A stretch of 64,000 nucleotides of DNA, from NCBI GenBank assembly GCA_023313575.1, contig JAJTTP010000004.1:1550001-1614000 (forward strand). The letters are read 5' to 3'. This DNA comes from Eutypella sp. D-1 (taxonomy: Eukaryota; Ascomycota; Sordariomycetes; Xylariales; Diatrypaceae). A program made the position numbers and the translations under genes. Each line of letters begins with the position of its first letter. The first letter of the stretch is position 1. Shown here one piece after another: positions 1-13,100 of the stretch. Below the pieces are notes generated by a model. That model worked only from the letters and a program-made list of their open reading frames with translations. It searched no databases and was not told the DNA's origin.

Positions 1-2
1 AT

Positions 3-896
3 ATGGCGAATAGCCCCCTTGATCCCCACGGTATTAAGGACTTCCTCGCCACGTACCGAGACAACCATCACAGCACCAGCAGCTGGGGTGTCCAACCTAT
101 CTCTCTCGAAGAGACTAGGACCGGGGGGGCGGCTACGGTACCCTATCCCACCCCCAACACCACGTCATCCAGCCAATCGATCACACCCCGGACCCCGTAC
201 ACATCATCCGACTACGCATCCAACAGCCAATACCAGAGCACTATGGAGAGTGGCGACGGGACTTACCAGTACTCCATAGCGCCGTCGGACTATACGGTGT
301 CGACCCTGACCTCCCCTGCGGCAACGAATACGTGGAATAATGGAACTATACCGTGCGAGTTCGTCGGCTACCACGACTGCCCCATGTCTTTCCATATGGA
401 CGATATGGAAAATTGGTGTCAGCATGTCGTGCAGGATCACCTCCAGAACCGATTGCCACAGGTAATGATGTGCTGGTACTGCGATGAACCGTTCACATCC
501 AAATCAACAGATTCCAGGGACCTTAACCGTAACCTCTATGATCGATTCGTCCATATCCGCCAGCACGTACAGAACGACGGAAAGGGGGAGCACGACATCC
601 GCGTCGACTGGTATCTCCTTGAGCACCTCCATCAGTATAATCTCATTTCCGAGGAGGATTACCAACGAGTGTACCACTACTGGCGGGATTACGTGCCGTT
701 CCCGGACGGCATTCGAAGGAAGGTCCCGGTCAGGGACGATGTGTATCCGTCCACCTACACTTCACCGTCCAGAACTGCGAAGCAGGAACGGGACTCGCAG
801 GTTCCCGTTGACACCCGAAAGGAGGAGCGACGACGGCGCCAGGAGAAACATAGCCATGAGAAACAGCACCGCGATAAGCACCGCTCGCGTCGCTAA
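3..896 (+). CDS. Zinc-finger hypothetical protein, probably 5'-truncated by the window edge
   Basis: An open frame runs from the left edge to TAA at 894-896 (297 codons from the first visible ATG). That ATG sits at base 3, so it may be internal and the true start may lie outside. The first ~110 residues are Ser/Thr/Pro-rich and probably disordered. Residues ~118-190 carry spaced Cys/His pairs (CEFVGYHDC, then HVVQDHL, then CWYCDEPF, then HIRQH), which looks like the degenerate C2H2-type pair found in many uncharacterised fungal proteins. The tail is basic, with Arg/Lys/His runs up to the stop. I recognise the zinc-finger style but not a named family, and no function is assigned. No intron is visible in this portion. 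Confidence 0.6.
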   Translation: MANSPLDPHGIKDFLATYRDNHHSTSSWGVQPISLEETRTGGAATVPYPTPNTTSSSQSITPRTPYTSSDYASNSQYQSTMESGDGTYQYSIAPSDYTVSTLTSPAATNTWNNGTIPCEFVGYHDCPMSFHMDDMENWCQHVVQDHLQNRLPQVMMCWYCDEPFTSKSTDSRDLNRNLYDRFVHIRQHVQNDGKGEHDIRVDWYLLEHLHQYNLISEEDYQRVYHYWRDYVPFPDGIRRKVPVRDDVYPSTYTSPSRTAKQERDSQVPVDTRKEERRRRQEKHSHEKQHRDKHRSRR

Positions 897-3800
897 TGCC
901 TTTTCCCAATGACTTTTCCTGTCCAAGCTCTTCGTCCGTTCGGGGAAGTGTCGTAGGTAGTTTGAATGAAAGAAGGGAAGGGAAGGAAAATGGATGGAAT
1001 GGAGGAGAAAAGTGAAGAGAGCTGCGTTCGCAACGGGTTCACGGTCGAGCATCTTACCCGCTCCCAGGTAGAACCAATCCGTTTTCGTTATGTCCTAGGG
1101 TAGTCCTTGTTTCGTTGCCGGGATTTTCATTTTTTGTCACCCTCTCTCCTCTCCCTGTTACCGGTCTACCGGTATGCCTTGTCCTTGGGCCATTTTCCTG
1201 CATGGTGCCGGACACCGTCGCCGCCGCTAAGACAGCGTCTCCAGTTCGGGTACCGGTGTGGAAATGTAGGGAGGTCGTATCTCTTTCCAGCCCTTGGCAA
1301 AGACCATATCGGCCCTCGTCACACATTACCCCATCTTGAGGATATTTGGCAACTGGGTAATGCCGTTTCTCATCTCAGTCATCTCAGTCCGTTTGTGGGC
1401 ACATGTATACCCTTCAGTGAAAGGAGCCACACCACTCGTGACAAAGCACTTGCTCTGTACCCTGCTCAAGTGAGCTATCACGACTGCAGGCAGGCCTTTC
1501 CACTGCGTTTATGTCTTTTCTTCGTTTTGTGTACTTCGGCATTTCGACTTATCTCGCCGCCTTGGATGGCGTAGGTCTTGGAAATCAGATTGTACGCCTT
1601 CGGGCCACTCTGAATGGGGATGGATGGTGCACACATATGGTTGGCCTGGACATGTGCTATGAGGGAAAGGAAAATGGGGGAATGATTGAGATGAGTTGTA
1701 ATGAGTTATGACATACCTATTTACCTTTTTTTTTTCTCTCTTTTTTTCACCGCCCAATATTCTGCCTGGTAGTGGCGACATCTCGTCCTGCGCACGCTGC
1801 TTTACTTACTTGGCCGTCCCCACCACAGCCAGGAGGACAATCCGTCTTCTCGATTGCCTGCTAAAACGTGAGTGAAATAGGAAGGCATTGTCAATTCGGG
1901 AAGAAGCTCAATTGTCTTCCTTGCCGTTCTCGTGGACGGATTGATAAAGGATTGTTGTTGTAGAAATCATGGCGACATGGAATCGGCGATGGCAAATAGA
2001 GTAGGGGGCACAGCCTCATTCCCCTAGGAAGATTGCCACTTCGGGAGTACAACCACAAACAACCGTGCGACCGGAGCACATGCAGGGGGCCAAAGGAATA
2101 GTAAAGAGGGTAAGAATAAGAGAAGGTAAAGAATGAGGAAGAGAAGGAGGTTGTTCTAGGTGTCGGGACATTATAGTTTCTTCATGAGCGTTTCCCGGTC
2201 ACAATCCAGCAGCAGCGACCTTCCCCCACCCCCCCCCCCTGCCTCAGTATGTACCTGCCCCATAGAACCAGAGCATCCGCTACCCGGCAGGTGCATTGGT
2301 TTATTATGGTGCAGTTGACACTGAACTGCGGCGACGTTGCTTTTAAGGGTTCGTGCCAACGTACATCAACTTAGCAAACGGCTGGCGAGCGTACACATCA
2401 CATATGATATAGGCGTACATGGCCCCCATGGCCCCCAAGTGGTGAGTTGCAAATCTGAAAAACTAGCCAATAGTATTGGGTGTGTCCTCTGATTTTGGTT
2501 CTTTCCCGCTACGGTAATAACAAGGGTATCACGCAAACGCGACAGAAACTCATCACCTTAAGTTGGGGCATTGCCTGGCATTGGGACCTGTGTGCCCTTT
2601 AAACGCAGTCGTTACTCTTCTCCCTTTATCTTCTCCAGGTACACTCAGCGCCCCATCTTCCATCCACGTCGCATATGTACGTACTTGTCCTGTGAAAGCT
2701 AGGGCGAGCGATCTTCCGCATGCAGTAAGTGTTCTGGCGCTGCCCGGGGGGGGGGGGGGGGGGCCTGGTCGCCAAGCTCGGTAGGGCTGAGAGGCCTACA
2801 AGGCCATCTCGGCTGTTCACCGAAAAACACAGCCCCCTTTTCTGGGTCGTGGGTGTAACTTGAACCAGGCCTTGACTAGGGTAAGGAAGGATAGAGACTG
2901 GGCGACCGTCACAATCGGACGTGGATTGGCTCGTTCGGAGTCCTATCGTCCTCTTCTCTATGTACGTTGTAATGAAACGGGGAATGTGCTTGCGGCACCG
3001 GGGGGGAAAAATTTACGTCGTCTCCTACAGAGCAACCAAGACAACCCGTCGTGCATACTGCGCATACTGACCCCATACAAGCCGGGCGAAGGTAATATGT
3101 AGGCTCGCAGGTAGGGTGGGTTAGTCGGACCCGCTGCGCAGATAGATCACCACCAGCCAGAGCCACTCGCCGCCATCAGAGACCACATAGGGCAGTCATC
3201 ACATGCGCACATCAATAATCAACACACCGAAGCATCAGTAGGTCGCTAGTGGAATTTAGATTGGTTTGTGTTGCAGCTCCTGGTGATATTGACGAGTAAG
3301 AAAAGGGGGGCACCGCGATCGAATCACGCTACACACACAATGTCTCTTGATTGAAAATGCCTCTTGAAAAATTGAAAGGACTGCTTTAACTCGCTTACAC
3401 ATGTCATCGCTTACTCTATACGGTTTATACATAATATAGGAGGAGAGGCAGGCCGGTTCCGTACACGAGGATATGTGTGGCAGGTAACTGGTGGTGGATT
3501 GTGGACATCTCTTCCCCAGCCGCCAACCAGAAAATGGGCCTCAAACCCACTTGCCGGCTGGTACCTACGGCAGGTTCCCCCATGATATAAGCCCCCAGCA
3601 TCTCTGCTGATTCGTCGAGGACCAAACTTACCACTGGCTTACCCTGGACTTATTACGGTATCGCACGTAGTCACGCACGCCGGAGGTGCATGCTTGTCCG
3701 CGTGGTTGGCGGGCGAATTGGGCCTCATTTTCAAGATTGGGCGGGGGGTTCCTTTTTGACTTGGGGTCGATAATGGATGGGCATCAATGAGCACGGATGA

Positions 3801-4662
3801 CCCCGGGGAGGGAACCTCCTCAATCTCCTCCCCTTTATCGAATGGGCTGCTTTAATCCTCCAATAATAGTATATGCCCATCTGATCATCCCTCCTATCGC
3901 CTTCCCATTATACCAGGCCTTGTCATTTCCAAGGGAACCAAGGCCAGCATCTCTGGCCTTCCACACGATCGGACGTCCGTCTCAGTCCCGTCGGGTGTAT
4001 GATACAGATGTCAATGGGGTTAGAATACGCACATATGGGCTATGGCCAGCGAGACTAGTCTACGACGAGCCGCGATGTACCATTGGGGGCCGCTCAGAGT
4101 TCCAGACCAGAGATGCATCCTCGCGTCCCGAAACTTCGATTGCCCATCCCGTTCAAATCGGTGGAAGTACTTCACAGAACCACCAGCCCAGCGATGTCCA
4201 TCGAAATCCCTATCGCATGAGCCAATGTATGAGCCGACACACACCCAGAACATTGGAAAGACAGAAGCTACCGACAACACTCTGCCAAAAGATGACTTCT
4301 ATGCTGTGATAACCGGCTTCGACTCAGCGTATTCATGTACGTTGCTCATTTATGTATGATCACACGTTCGCACTATTCGTAAGTCGAGCTGTACCAGCAC
4401 TATAAGTGAGGTAGGCAGATAGACAAACAGATATATGTATATGCCAGCCGGCGTTAACGAACTAACGCGAAATAACCCTCGTCCGCTGAAATGCAAAATC
4501 AAAAATTCACCATCGACGGCCGCTTCCTGATCTGTTGAAAACCCGTGTATAATCCTCTACCGCGCAGACCAACCGACCGACCTAGATTCTACTTTCTTCC
4601 ACATCCTGGTCACTCGCACTTTCCCCCAACCGCCACCTCGAACTCGTCGCCCCCCCCCCCGG
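897..4662. other. Intergenic stretch, no credible gene
   Basis: This 3.8 kb lies between the zinc-finger gene and the Hsp70-like gene. Reading frames here are short (170 codons or fewer), lack recognisable motifs and show low-complexity translations. Visible structure is limited to T-runs near 1727-1747, a run of 18 G at 2746-2763 and a run of 10 C at 4651-4660 just beyond the Hsp70-like stop. The right end should hold the 3' UTR of the minus-strand Hsp70-like gene. Confidence 0.6.
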
Positions 4663-7274
4663 TCAGTGAAAGTCGGCCTCAACCCTGCCGTACCTGACGC
4701 CGTCGACCTTGAGCTCGAAGCCGAGGCCGGCGGAGTCGACGATCATCTCGAGTGTAAAGTCGAGGTTGTCGAACTCGACGCCGCGGGTGGTGGTGAGGCG
4801 GGTGAAGAGCGAGCGCGGGACGGCGCTGAGGTCCGTCGTCAGCGTGCACACGTGCACGAGGTCGCGCCCATATGCCTGCGGCGGCTCGTCCGCCTCGCAC
4901 GCGATCAGGTCGTCCGTCACGATCAGCGACTGCCCCGGCCGGAAATTCCGCGTATAGTGGAACGCTATCGGCGATAGTGGCGATATCGCCTCGCCCTGTC
5001 GTTTGGTTCCCCTGATTAGCCATGATGAGTTCATAGAAACGGCGGGGGGGGTGGCGGTGTGGACAACGTTGTACTAGCGATGAGGATAGATGGGGGTGAA
5101 GGTGTTGAGACAGCTAATTTGGTCTGAAAATTCAGAAATAGCTGCAGGGATGGATGACCTTCGCAGAGATCTGTGATTATCCGATCGGGAAAGGTGCAGA
5201 TATCTCCAAGGAACTGGCGAGATGGGGACGGGTGTACGATGACAATGACGATGACAGAAATCACATTCTATGACAATAGGACCGGCGTAACTCACCTTGG
5301 CGATATGCCACTGCATGCGGTCGCTGACCATCCAGCGCTCCCAGAGGGGACTCCAGTAGCGCTCGCTGACATTGTGCTTGTCCTCGTCGTAGACTGTGGC
5401 GTAAGAGGTGCCGTAGTGGAAGCGGGCCTTGCGGCTGATGACCATGTTGCCCTCGACGCCGCGGAGCACGGCGCCGCGAACGACGGCGGTCCAGGCGTAT
5501 ACGGGCTGCATGACCTCGATGGAGGCGTTGCCGTTGCTACCGTTGTTGCCGCCGGGCGCGTGCGTCGGCGTCTCCGTGTACGGCGGGGGCGGCTCCGCCG
5601 TCGTGAAGTGCGACTTGAGCCGGCGGTACAGGTAGTCGCTCTGCCCGAATCCGCCCACCAGCACGATGCCCGACACGATCCCGCCCTTGCTCCGCAGCCC
5701 GTCCACCTGCCCCTGCACCAGGTCACATACCTCCTTGACTACCGGCTCGAAGATATCCTTGATCTCTGCCGCCGTCAACACAAGGAAGCCCGAGTCGAGC
5801 CGCGCCTCGTCGTCGTCAGGAAGTCCCGGAAACCTATGCTGAGGGTAAGCGAAGGGGATCATGCGTGTTGCGACCAGCTGTCCTGGGGTTGAGTTGAAGG
5901 GTAGGGGTGAGGTGCTTAAAAGCAAGGGAGCAGTCGAAGCAGTGTAAATTGTATATGCGTATCACAAGATAATGAGGGGGGCAGGTAAACTTACGGAACA
6001 TTGACCTCTTGGTGCTCGTCCTCGTTGAAATTGCGCTTGACGAACTCCTCAAAATAGCGGAGCCCCATCTGCCACGTCTTACCCTTCTTGAGCTTCATCT
6101 CGTCGAAGCGGCCACGGCCCAAGCGACTCCGCACGTGCTCCTCGAACCGGTAATTCAGAAAGGCGCTGCCGCATAGGCCGCCGGTGCCAACGGCGGACTC
6201 TTCCACCCGTAGGGGCTTCAGTGATATGATCTTGTACGCGATCAGGCTTTACGTAGCTTCGGTTAGCAGGTAGAAAAGGGGGGAGGGTGAGCTTTATTAT
6301 TGAATATACGAGATCAACTTACTCTACGGTGCCGCCGCCGGCGTCGCAGACGATAAAATTGTCACCGACGTTGAGATTGTTGGGTTGGATGGCTTTGAGG
6401 GTGTAGACCGCGGCGGCCTCGGGCTCGCTGATCATCTGAATGTCGGAGCTGGAGCCCATGCCGGCGCGTTCAGCGGCCTGGAGGGTGGTGTTCTTGGCGG
6501 CGTCGGACCAGACGGCGGGGCAGGTGAGGACGAATTCGACGCGGGTGGAGGCCATAAAGGACTCGCCGTAGCGCCGCGTGAGAGTGTCCATGGTATGACG
6601 GTGCACCTGTGTCAGGTAATCGCTGACGGCGTCGACGACGTTCTTATTGTACTTCTTGAGCTGCGTCGCCGTCTCCTGCGGGCTCACGTAGAAGGGCAGC
6701 TTTTGCGACCGGTCCAGGAACAGTTTGATGCACCGCAGCCGCGACTCCTCCGGTTTGAACTGGAACCCCCATTTCACGGTGGGCTCGGCGGTGGTGCTGC
6801 CCGTAGCCGAGCCCCCTGCTGACGAAGCGTTGCCCGGGAAGTCGTAGGAGATCTCGGTGGGGACCTTGTCCGACGTGATGCCGTTGCCACCCGGCCATGT
6901 CTTTATTATCTCGACATCATCCGGCATGGATGTGTAGACAGCGGCGACCCTGCGTATCACTGATTAGTCGTTTGGTTGTTTTCTTGCTGCTCCATTTGCG
7001 AACCATGCATCATGACGGCGGCCTATGGCCATAATGATCACGTGTATACAGCAAGGGAGTATGGGGGAGACGGCACGCACCCGGAAAAAGTGGTACCGAA
7101 GTCCACGCCGACGATGAGGCGGTCGTTGGCGGGCATGAGTTCCCGCGCCGGTTCTCGCACGGGGCCGTTGATAGCCTCAGTGGAGGAGGGCGGGGTGTAG
7201 TTGGTGAAGTAATTCCTGCTCGCCTGATTCCGCGGGCTCGGCCCCGCCGACCGGATCGGTAGATTGATATTCAT
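4663..7274 (-). CDS. Atypical Hsp70-like ATPase (HSPA12-like fungal family)
   Basis: Five exons on the minus strand, in transcript order: 7274-7081, 6949-6323, 6246-5995, 5833-5296, 4995-4663, giving 647 residues. All phases agree and donors are GTGCGT, GTAAGT, GTAAGT and GTGAGT. The product is an actin-fold ATPase. Phosphate-1 motif DFGTTFSG is at ~58-65, phosphate-2 VCDAGGGTVD at ~265-274, and the adenosine-type LVGGFGQSDY at ~415. The substrate-binding half is short and divergent, and there is no C-terminal EEVD, so this is not the canonical cytosolic Hsp70. In fungi these proteins form large families of unknown client range, probably cytosolic. The acceptors of exons 4 and 5 were chosen because only those restore the frame; the last intron (300 nt) is the least certain. 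The ~50-residue N-terminal extension looks disordered. Confidence 0.85.
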
Positions 7275-9027
7275 GGTTGTCTGTTCTTAACCTCTGTCTC
7301 TTCTTCTTTTGTTTCTTCAGCTCATCGACTTTCGGAAAAGGGGTTGCGAGTGGGGTCAGGCCACTTCATGCCAGTACCCAAAAGCAGCAATAGCCCCCCG
7401 CCGATTCGGCTTCTTTCTCCGGTTCCTTCCAGCGCTTCGCTTTCCTTCCCCCTCACCTAGTTCAGACTCTGCCTGGGGTTTTTTTCTTCTTTTTTTCCGT
7501 CAGCCGGCGACCGATCCTCAGAAGACCTCAGATAGAGTGAGATCCCCTCCCACACACTGTGAGCGAAAAGTAAAATGGGAGAGAATAAAAAAAAAGTAAA
7601 ATTAATTATAAAAATGACGAGATCTTAAAACTTCTTCGCAATCGGCCACAATGTCGACTCATTAATTGCAGAGGAGAAGAGCGCACAGCTTACGGTTGCA
7701 CCGCCCCTAGCTGAGATGTCCCGGTGTCTTCTCACCAATAATACTTAAGCTGCTAAAATTATAGGCGCTTTAGTAGTGGAGCTAGTTATAAGGCTGCGTG
7801 TGTCTTTATGTGCGTGCCCAGTCTTCTGGTACGGATTCGTCCAGGTATAGGAAAAGAAATGAAGAAACAGGCAGCAAGAATATGAAAATGGGGGAATGAG
7901 AATATATCAATTCGAGCCTTAGAATAGCAAGGAAGACAAGAACATGTCTCGTATATGTACGAATTCTATGCATGTACATCCATCCTATTCAGAGAGCCAC
8001 CTGGCTAACGACGCGGGTAAGGTAAGGCCAGGCTGCCACATTAATCCATGAGAGTGACGGGGGTCTCACGAAAACGTTTCTAAGTCAAGCTTGTCGACAT
8101 CGTCATTGGGAGTAAGGTTAGGTAATGAGGGGGGCCTGGGATTTATCTCGCTGCCTGTTTGGATGGCTGTGAGAACCAAAAAAGCCGACGCTGAAGTATT
8201 GGAACCTAGGCTTGCTAAGGGAGTGGAGGGGGTTCGAGGCGGGGGGCCGATCGTCTGGCTGTCAGCCGTAACGAAAAAAAAGATGGGGGGCCTACGGGGC
8301 TACTAAGCTAAGTCGGATGTCGGGTCGGGTACCTGAATTCCAAAATAGGATCAAACCTTAGAAAGATCCACGGATTTCGTCCACTTCTTGCAAGATGTCA
8401 TCTTCTTGCATTTCTTGCATCATACGATACTCACCACCGTGAATTCTACCCGACTCAATCCCCAACTCAATTCCCTTTTCACTTTTGGCTACGCCAAAAC
8501 CGATATAAGGGCATAATTTAATTTGTCACTTCACATTAAACCATTATATACATCGACGAAATACTGATCGTTGAATGAGAAAACAATCCAATTGCAGTTG
8601 CTTGTTGGGCCATTTGCTATGGTATGTTTTGCTGCGCTTCGTGGAATGATCGTAGCTCATGAATAAGAGAAAGAAAAAAAGGTGTCTTCGACAACTTCCC
8701 ATTCCCTTTTCTAGAAAGGGAGAAGGGGGGGTATCTGTCGGGACTATAGAATTGAAGAGTAGATAATTCTCAAGAGCGACGAAAGAGAAAATGTTATCTT
8801 TCGAAGAAGTTTTGTACACGAAGAAGACGATATGCGCTTTTTCTAAGAAATCCCTTTTCTCGTTTTCGCGATGCTGAAAATCAAAATGACCCCCTTTCCC
8901 GCCTCGTCGCAGAGGAGGCCCTCCCAGGACACGGATAAAAAAACAACGCCGCCATGATATATATAACTCCCTTCCGAACGGAGCGAACTCGGGTTCGTCT
9001 AAGAAAACGACAAATTTTGATGCCGCC
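7275..9027. other. Intergenic stretch: Hsp70-like promoter and GH128 3' flank
   Basis: It contains the promoter and leader of the minus-strand Hsp70-like gene, with pyrimidine-rich sequence at about 7300-7500, and the 3' flank of the GH128 gene. A moderately AT-rich part spans 7580-7800. I looked for clean tandem nGAAn heat-shock elements and saw none that I would defend. No gene seen. Confidence 0.5.
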
Positions 9028-10155
9028 TTACGCCAGGTTGGCGTAGATCTTGCCCAGAGTGTTCAGCTGCGTCTCGGAGCTCATGAGGTAAGACTCGCCT
9101 ACGGCGACCATGAAGTACGAGTACTTCTCGACGAAGTCGTACTCGGAGGATTCGAGCGAGCTGACGACGTGCCTCATGAAGGCCTCGTTGTCGGACGTTG
9201 ACCCTTGGGGCATGAACTCGGTGACCCAGACCTTGCCGTTGCAGCCGTTGACGTCGCGGACGTTCTTGAGGTGCGTCAGGAACTCCTCGGCACCCGCGTC
9301 GCCGCCGGGGCCGTACCAGTGGGCGTTGCAAAAGTCCACCTTGCACTGGCCCGCGCAAGCCGTGAAGAACTGCGTCAGCCAATCGATGCCCTGGTTCTTC
9401 TCCTGGCTGGACGAGATCGACGGCGCACTGATTCGCGCCCGGTCCGCGAATGGGTTCATCCACTCCTGGTGCTTGGTCGCGGCGTAGGCCGGGGCCATGT
9501 TAGCCTGACCCGCGTTGTCGGGCTCGTTGAAGCTAAAGAGCACGTCCGTGCCCTTATCGCAGGCAGCCTTGGCCTTCTGCGGCCAGTCCGATGCCATCTT
9601 TTCGCCCCACATCGTCGGGTAGAAGGGAACGCTGACGTCCAGGCCCCAGTCGTCCGAGGCCCAGTTGTACACCCACGAGATCGCACCCCCTGACTGTCCA
9701 AGGAGGGATTTCACCATGTTGCCGTCGTTGAAGGCGGCACCCCGCTTGCCACCGCTCGACGAGGTAGATTTCGTGCCCGTAGAGGAGCTCGGGCTCTGGA
9801 CGGCCTTCTCGGCCTTCTCGGCCTGGGCGGGCACCTCTTGAGGCGAGCTCTCGGGGGAGGGAGAGGGCTTCAGGAGGGTGGCCAGCGTGGTTGGGCTGGC
9901 CGCGGCGGGGACTTCCACGGGTACCGCGGCATCGGCGAGGGCGGGGGCGGGACTGTCCGCGGCAGGGGCCGGGCTCTGCTGCGCATTCGGGTTGTAGGTC
10001 ACAGTGGCGTATTCGGTGACAACGACGACATCAGTAACGGCTTCGACTATGACGTCTCTCCGGGGGTGCTGATGGCGGTGGTGAGGAATGGCGGCAGTAG
10101 CTCCTTGGAAGGAGGTCGCGGCGCACAGGGCCAAAACGCTCAGCTTGTTAACCAT
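9028..10155 (-). CDS. Secreted GH128 glucanase-like protein (Asl1-type)
   Basis: Single exon, 375 residues; ATG is the complement of 10153-10155 and TAA of 9028-9030. An N-terminal hydrophobic stretch after MVNK, ending near AATSFQGATA, looks like a signal peptide. It is followed by a Pro/Ala/Ser-rich linker to about residue 135, then the catalytic domain. Two acid-bearing strands fit the glycoside hydrolase clan-A pattern: FSFNEPDN (Glu near 210, proposed acid/base) and VWVTEF (Glu near 312, proposed nucleophile). SWVYNW and HWYGPGG are also typical of the Asl1/GH128 family, whose members act on beta-1,3-glucan or sit in the fungal wall. Secretion and wall or extracellular action are inferred from signal and family. 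Four cysteines around ACAGQCKVDFC may form disulfides. The Ser/Pro linker could be O-mannosylated. Confidence 0.88.
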   Translation of the reverse strand: MVNKLSVLALCAATSFQGATAAIPHHRHQHPRRDVIVEAVTDVVVVTEYATVTYNPNAQQSPAPAADSPAPALADAAVPVEVPAAASPTTLATLLKPSPSPESSPQEVPAQAEKAEKAVQSPSSSTGTKSTSSSGGKRGAAFNDGNMVKSLLGQSGGAISWVYNWASDDWGLDVSVPFYPTMWGEKMASDWPQKAKAACDKGTDVLFSFNEPDNAGQANMAPAYAATKHQEWMNPFADRARISAPSISSSQEKNQGIDWLTQFFTACAGQCKVDFCNAHWYGPGGDAGAEEFLTHLKNVRDVNGCNGKVWVTEFMPQGSTSDNEAFMRHVVSSLESSEYDFVEKYSYFMVAVGESYLMSSETQLNTLGKIYANLA

Positions 10156-13100
10156 TTTGAAAGTTGGGTTTCTCTTGCTCTACTTGAAAAGACAAGGTGG
10201 TTCTTGTTGCTGTGAATAAGTCAAGACTGCTCGAGGCTGTCTTGGTTCCTCGGGCTTATTTCTAGTTGGTCGTCTTTGTGTCAAAGAGTGTGCGGTGCCA
10301 GCAATCGATCAAAGGATTGTGTCAGCGGATATGCTGCGGGAATCGTGATGAATGAGTGGGACGCCCTGCGTAGACAATGACTGGGACTGATGTCTGGTCT
10401 GTCCTTTACAAGTCTCTTGTCAGTTAGTCGAAGACGCGAAGAGAGTGATGCGTTATTCTTCGAGGCGGGCGAGTTGATCGTAGCAAGCGATTCTTTCACC
10501 GAATGGGGATAACAAGTCAACGGGGATTCAGTGACAGTTTATTCGTTTTCTTGAGGGTCGAAGCTGGCGACCTGGGTGACTTGGAAAGGAGTGACGATGT
10601 AGGATCCGGGCAAGAAAGACGATCTCCAAAGGATACCCAAAAGAGGAGAAAAAAACAGTAAATGGAAGCGAGGGCTATTTGTAGGGGGGAGGGATTAAAA
10701 AGAGGGAAACGAAACGAATCGACAGAGAGGGTCAACGTGGGACATGCAGCCACCGAGGGGGGGGTGGTTGTGGTTGTGTGCGTGTGTGCGTATGTACTTG
10801 TGGATGTGTGGATGTGCGGGCTGCTGGTGATGCCGCCGCTTCGGGGACGGGGGGAACAGGGAGCAGGGGGGACCAGGCCGCCAGAAGGACCAAAATCCGC
10901 GTCTAATGCAGGGGGTAGAACTTTTTGGCGCCTCTTGGGTACCTGAGTCCCACTTAGAGAGGCACTTGAAGGCGCCCTATCCAGCCAAGAAGCCAAGCAG
11001 CCTATCTTCAGGCCTGTTTGTTGTTCTAGATTGGTTGGCCCGATCGGAGGGAAAGCCAGCCACAGGGGTCAGCGGCGCTCTAGAAGCTGGTTTCACTGGC
11101 GGGCTTGTTTCAACTATTTTCTGCCGTGTTCTGATAAAGAGTAAGTGAGTGAGGTTGATGTGAGTGAATAATGGGAGTGATGTGCTGTAGATGCTACTCA
11201 GTCTTACTGTAACCGTGCTTGCAGGCTTGCCGTGCTACGTACGTATGTCAGCCAGCCCGCGGTAGATCTATGATCATATCCGCTTCTGGGCACTGTTCCA
11301 ACATGATATCAGTCCGATCTTCTCGGTGGCTCGCCCCCCTCTCTTTAGGCCCTGTCAAGCCCTGTGCCCTGGGGCCGTGCGTTTTTTGCGGGAGGAGCCT
11401 TACTTTTCGTATTGGGATATGTTGTAATTTCTCAAGGGTCCCAGATCTCACCGTTCTGGTTACGGTGGAGGATCGAGCTCATTCTCCATCTCGACCTATG
11501 ACATAAAGGAATCGTATCTCATTTAATCGTGACTGCACAGTCAGACAGCTTGTGAGGAGGCATCTTGTCGTCCTTGCCGGGGTGTCACCGTATCACGGAG
11601 CGCCTTGAAACCTCGTCCCATTTTCCCCGCCCAGCTTCTTTTTGCGTTCCTCTCCCTCTCGGCGTCTAAGGACTAGTGTATCGGCGGCTACGTGCCTGCG
11701 TGCGTACCTTGCCTTGCGACTTACCTGAAGAACGGCGTAGTAGTGGTTTATACATAGTACGTACCCCGGACCCGTACTCCGTCCTCCATGGGTACCTCTA
11801 GGTAGGTAGGTATGTAGTTATGCAGTGTAAAACAACGAAGGCTGTCAAACAAGACGGACATCAACAGGATTGAACAAACCTGGGTGACCTGACCTAACCT
11901 GACCTGATCTGACCGCGTGGCAGCACGGATGAAATAACCTGAAATGCATATTTTGTGCCCAGCAAACCAGGTCCCGTCCGTGTACACGTGTATAAAGGCA
12001 AGAAAGGTATCACATTCCACAATATGCAGGGTCCGGGGTGGTTGTTGGGGGGAATTGTTTCCCAGGCGCCGTCTAATCCCATTCGCTAGTTGGCTTGGTT
12101 GGCCGTCGCAAAAGAAAGCCGTCTTTCTTCCCACCGGCTTGGGTTGCATTAAAGCCGCATTAATGGCATCCATGAATGGGGAATGCAGGTACGCCCAGTA
12201 CAATATTGCTATGTATGTATGTCGTTGGATGAGCTGATAGGTACGGGTTTGGGAGGGTAGGGGCGGCCCTCGTCCTCCACCGCCATCCATGGTTCGTACC
12301 TACATACACTACTGTAGGTACGGAGTACGTAGGGTAAGAAACCCTATATACAGTACACCTAGTAAGCGCTCCCAACAGGCGCCGGCATTGAAACTTGGCA
12401 ACTACAAGTACCGCCCAACTTCCGCCTGGGCAACTGGGTAACTGGGCAGCTAGGCAACGGGGCGAGGTCAAGGTTGACCCGATGCATGCTTTTCCCGGGC
12501 GGGCGTTGTTGAGACTTGGAATGACTGAGGGTTCCAAGGTTATCAATAGAATCGCTGGATTCTCTTTTGTGGGTTTTTCTTTTTTGAGATTTTTAGTAGT
12601 AGCATTACTCCTTATGTACATGCTATTAATGTGGAGGAGCATTGATACCTGGACGGGAGGGTTCAGTCTGCCTTGCCCTACTGCTTCCCTTGTCTGCCAA
12701 GGCGACAAATGAGGATACCGATACTGACAAGACTGAACATACTGACAGACTCGCAGACTGTTTGACTGACAAAGACTGAGTTGGGATTTCACTGCATTTC
12801 CCCGATACGCATGGAAAACAAGGATATGCAATCGAGCGTTGATCGTTCCCCAATCGGGCCCTAATCGGGGTCTCCAGAGGTTTCTGATCGTCGTCATACC
12901 CCGTATTCACCTGTATTCACCTACCGCGCAATGACTTTCCCGTTGTTCATAATGTTCTTATAAGGTGGTTAATCTCCCGGAATCACAAGCTGAGATGTAA
13001 TTTACGATGACTGCATACATATATAGGCCAGGTAGGCTTGGTAGGCAAGCCCGACAGATTACTGACTACTCGACTACTGAGAAATAGTCCCAGAGTCCGT

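Noticed and set aside
5173..5892. 239-codon plus-strand frame
   Set aside because: Antisense to Hsp70-like exons 4 and 5; the opposite strand has clear motifs and splice sites.
10517..10996. 159-codon minus-strand frame upstream of the GH128 gene
   Set aside because: Low-complexity Ser/Pro/Thr translation without a domain; more likely leader or promoter sequence.
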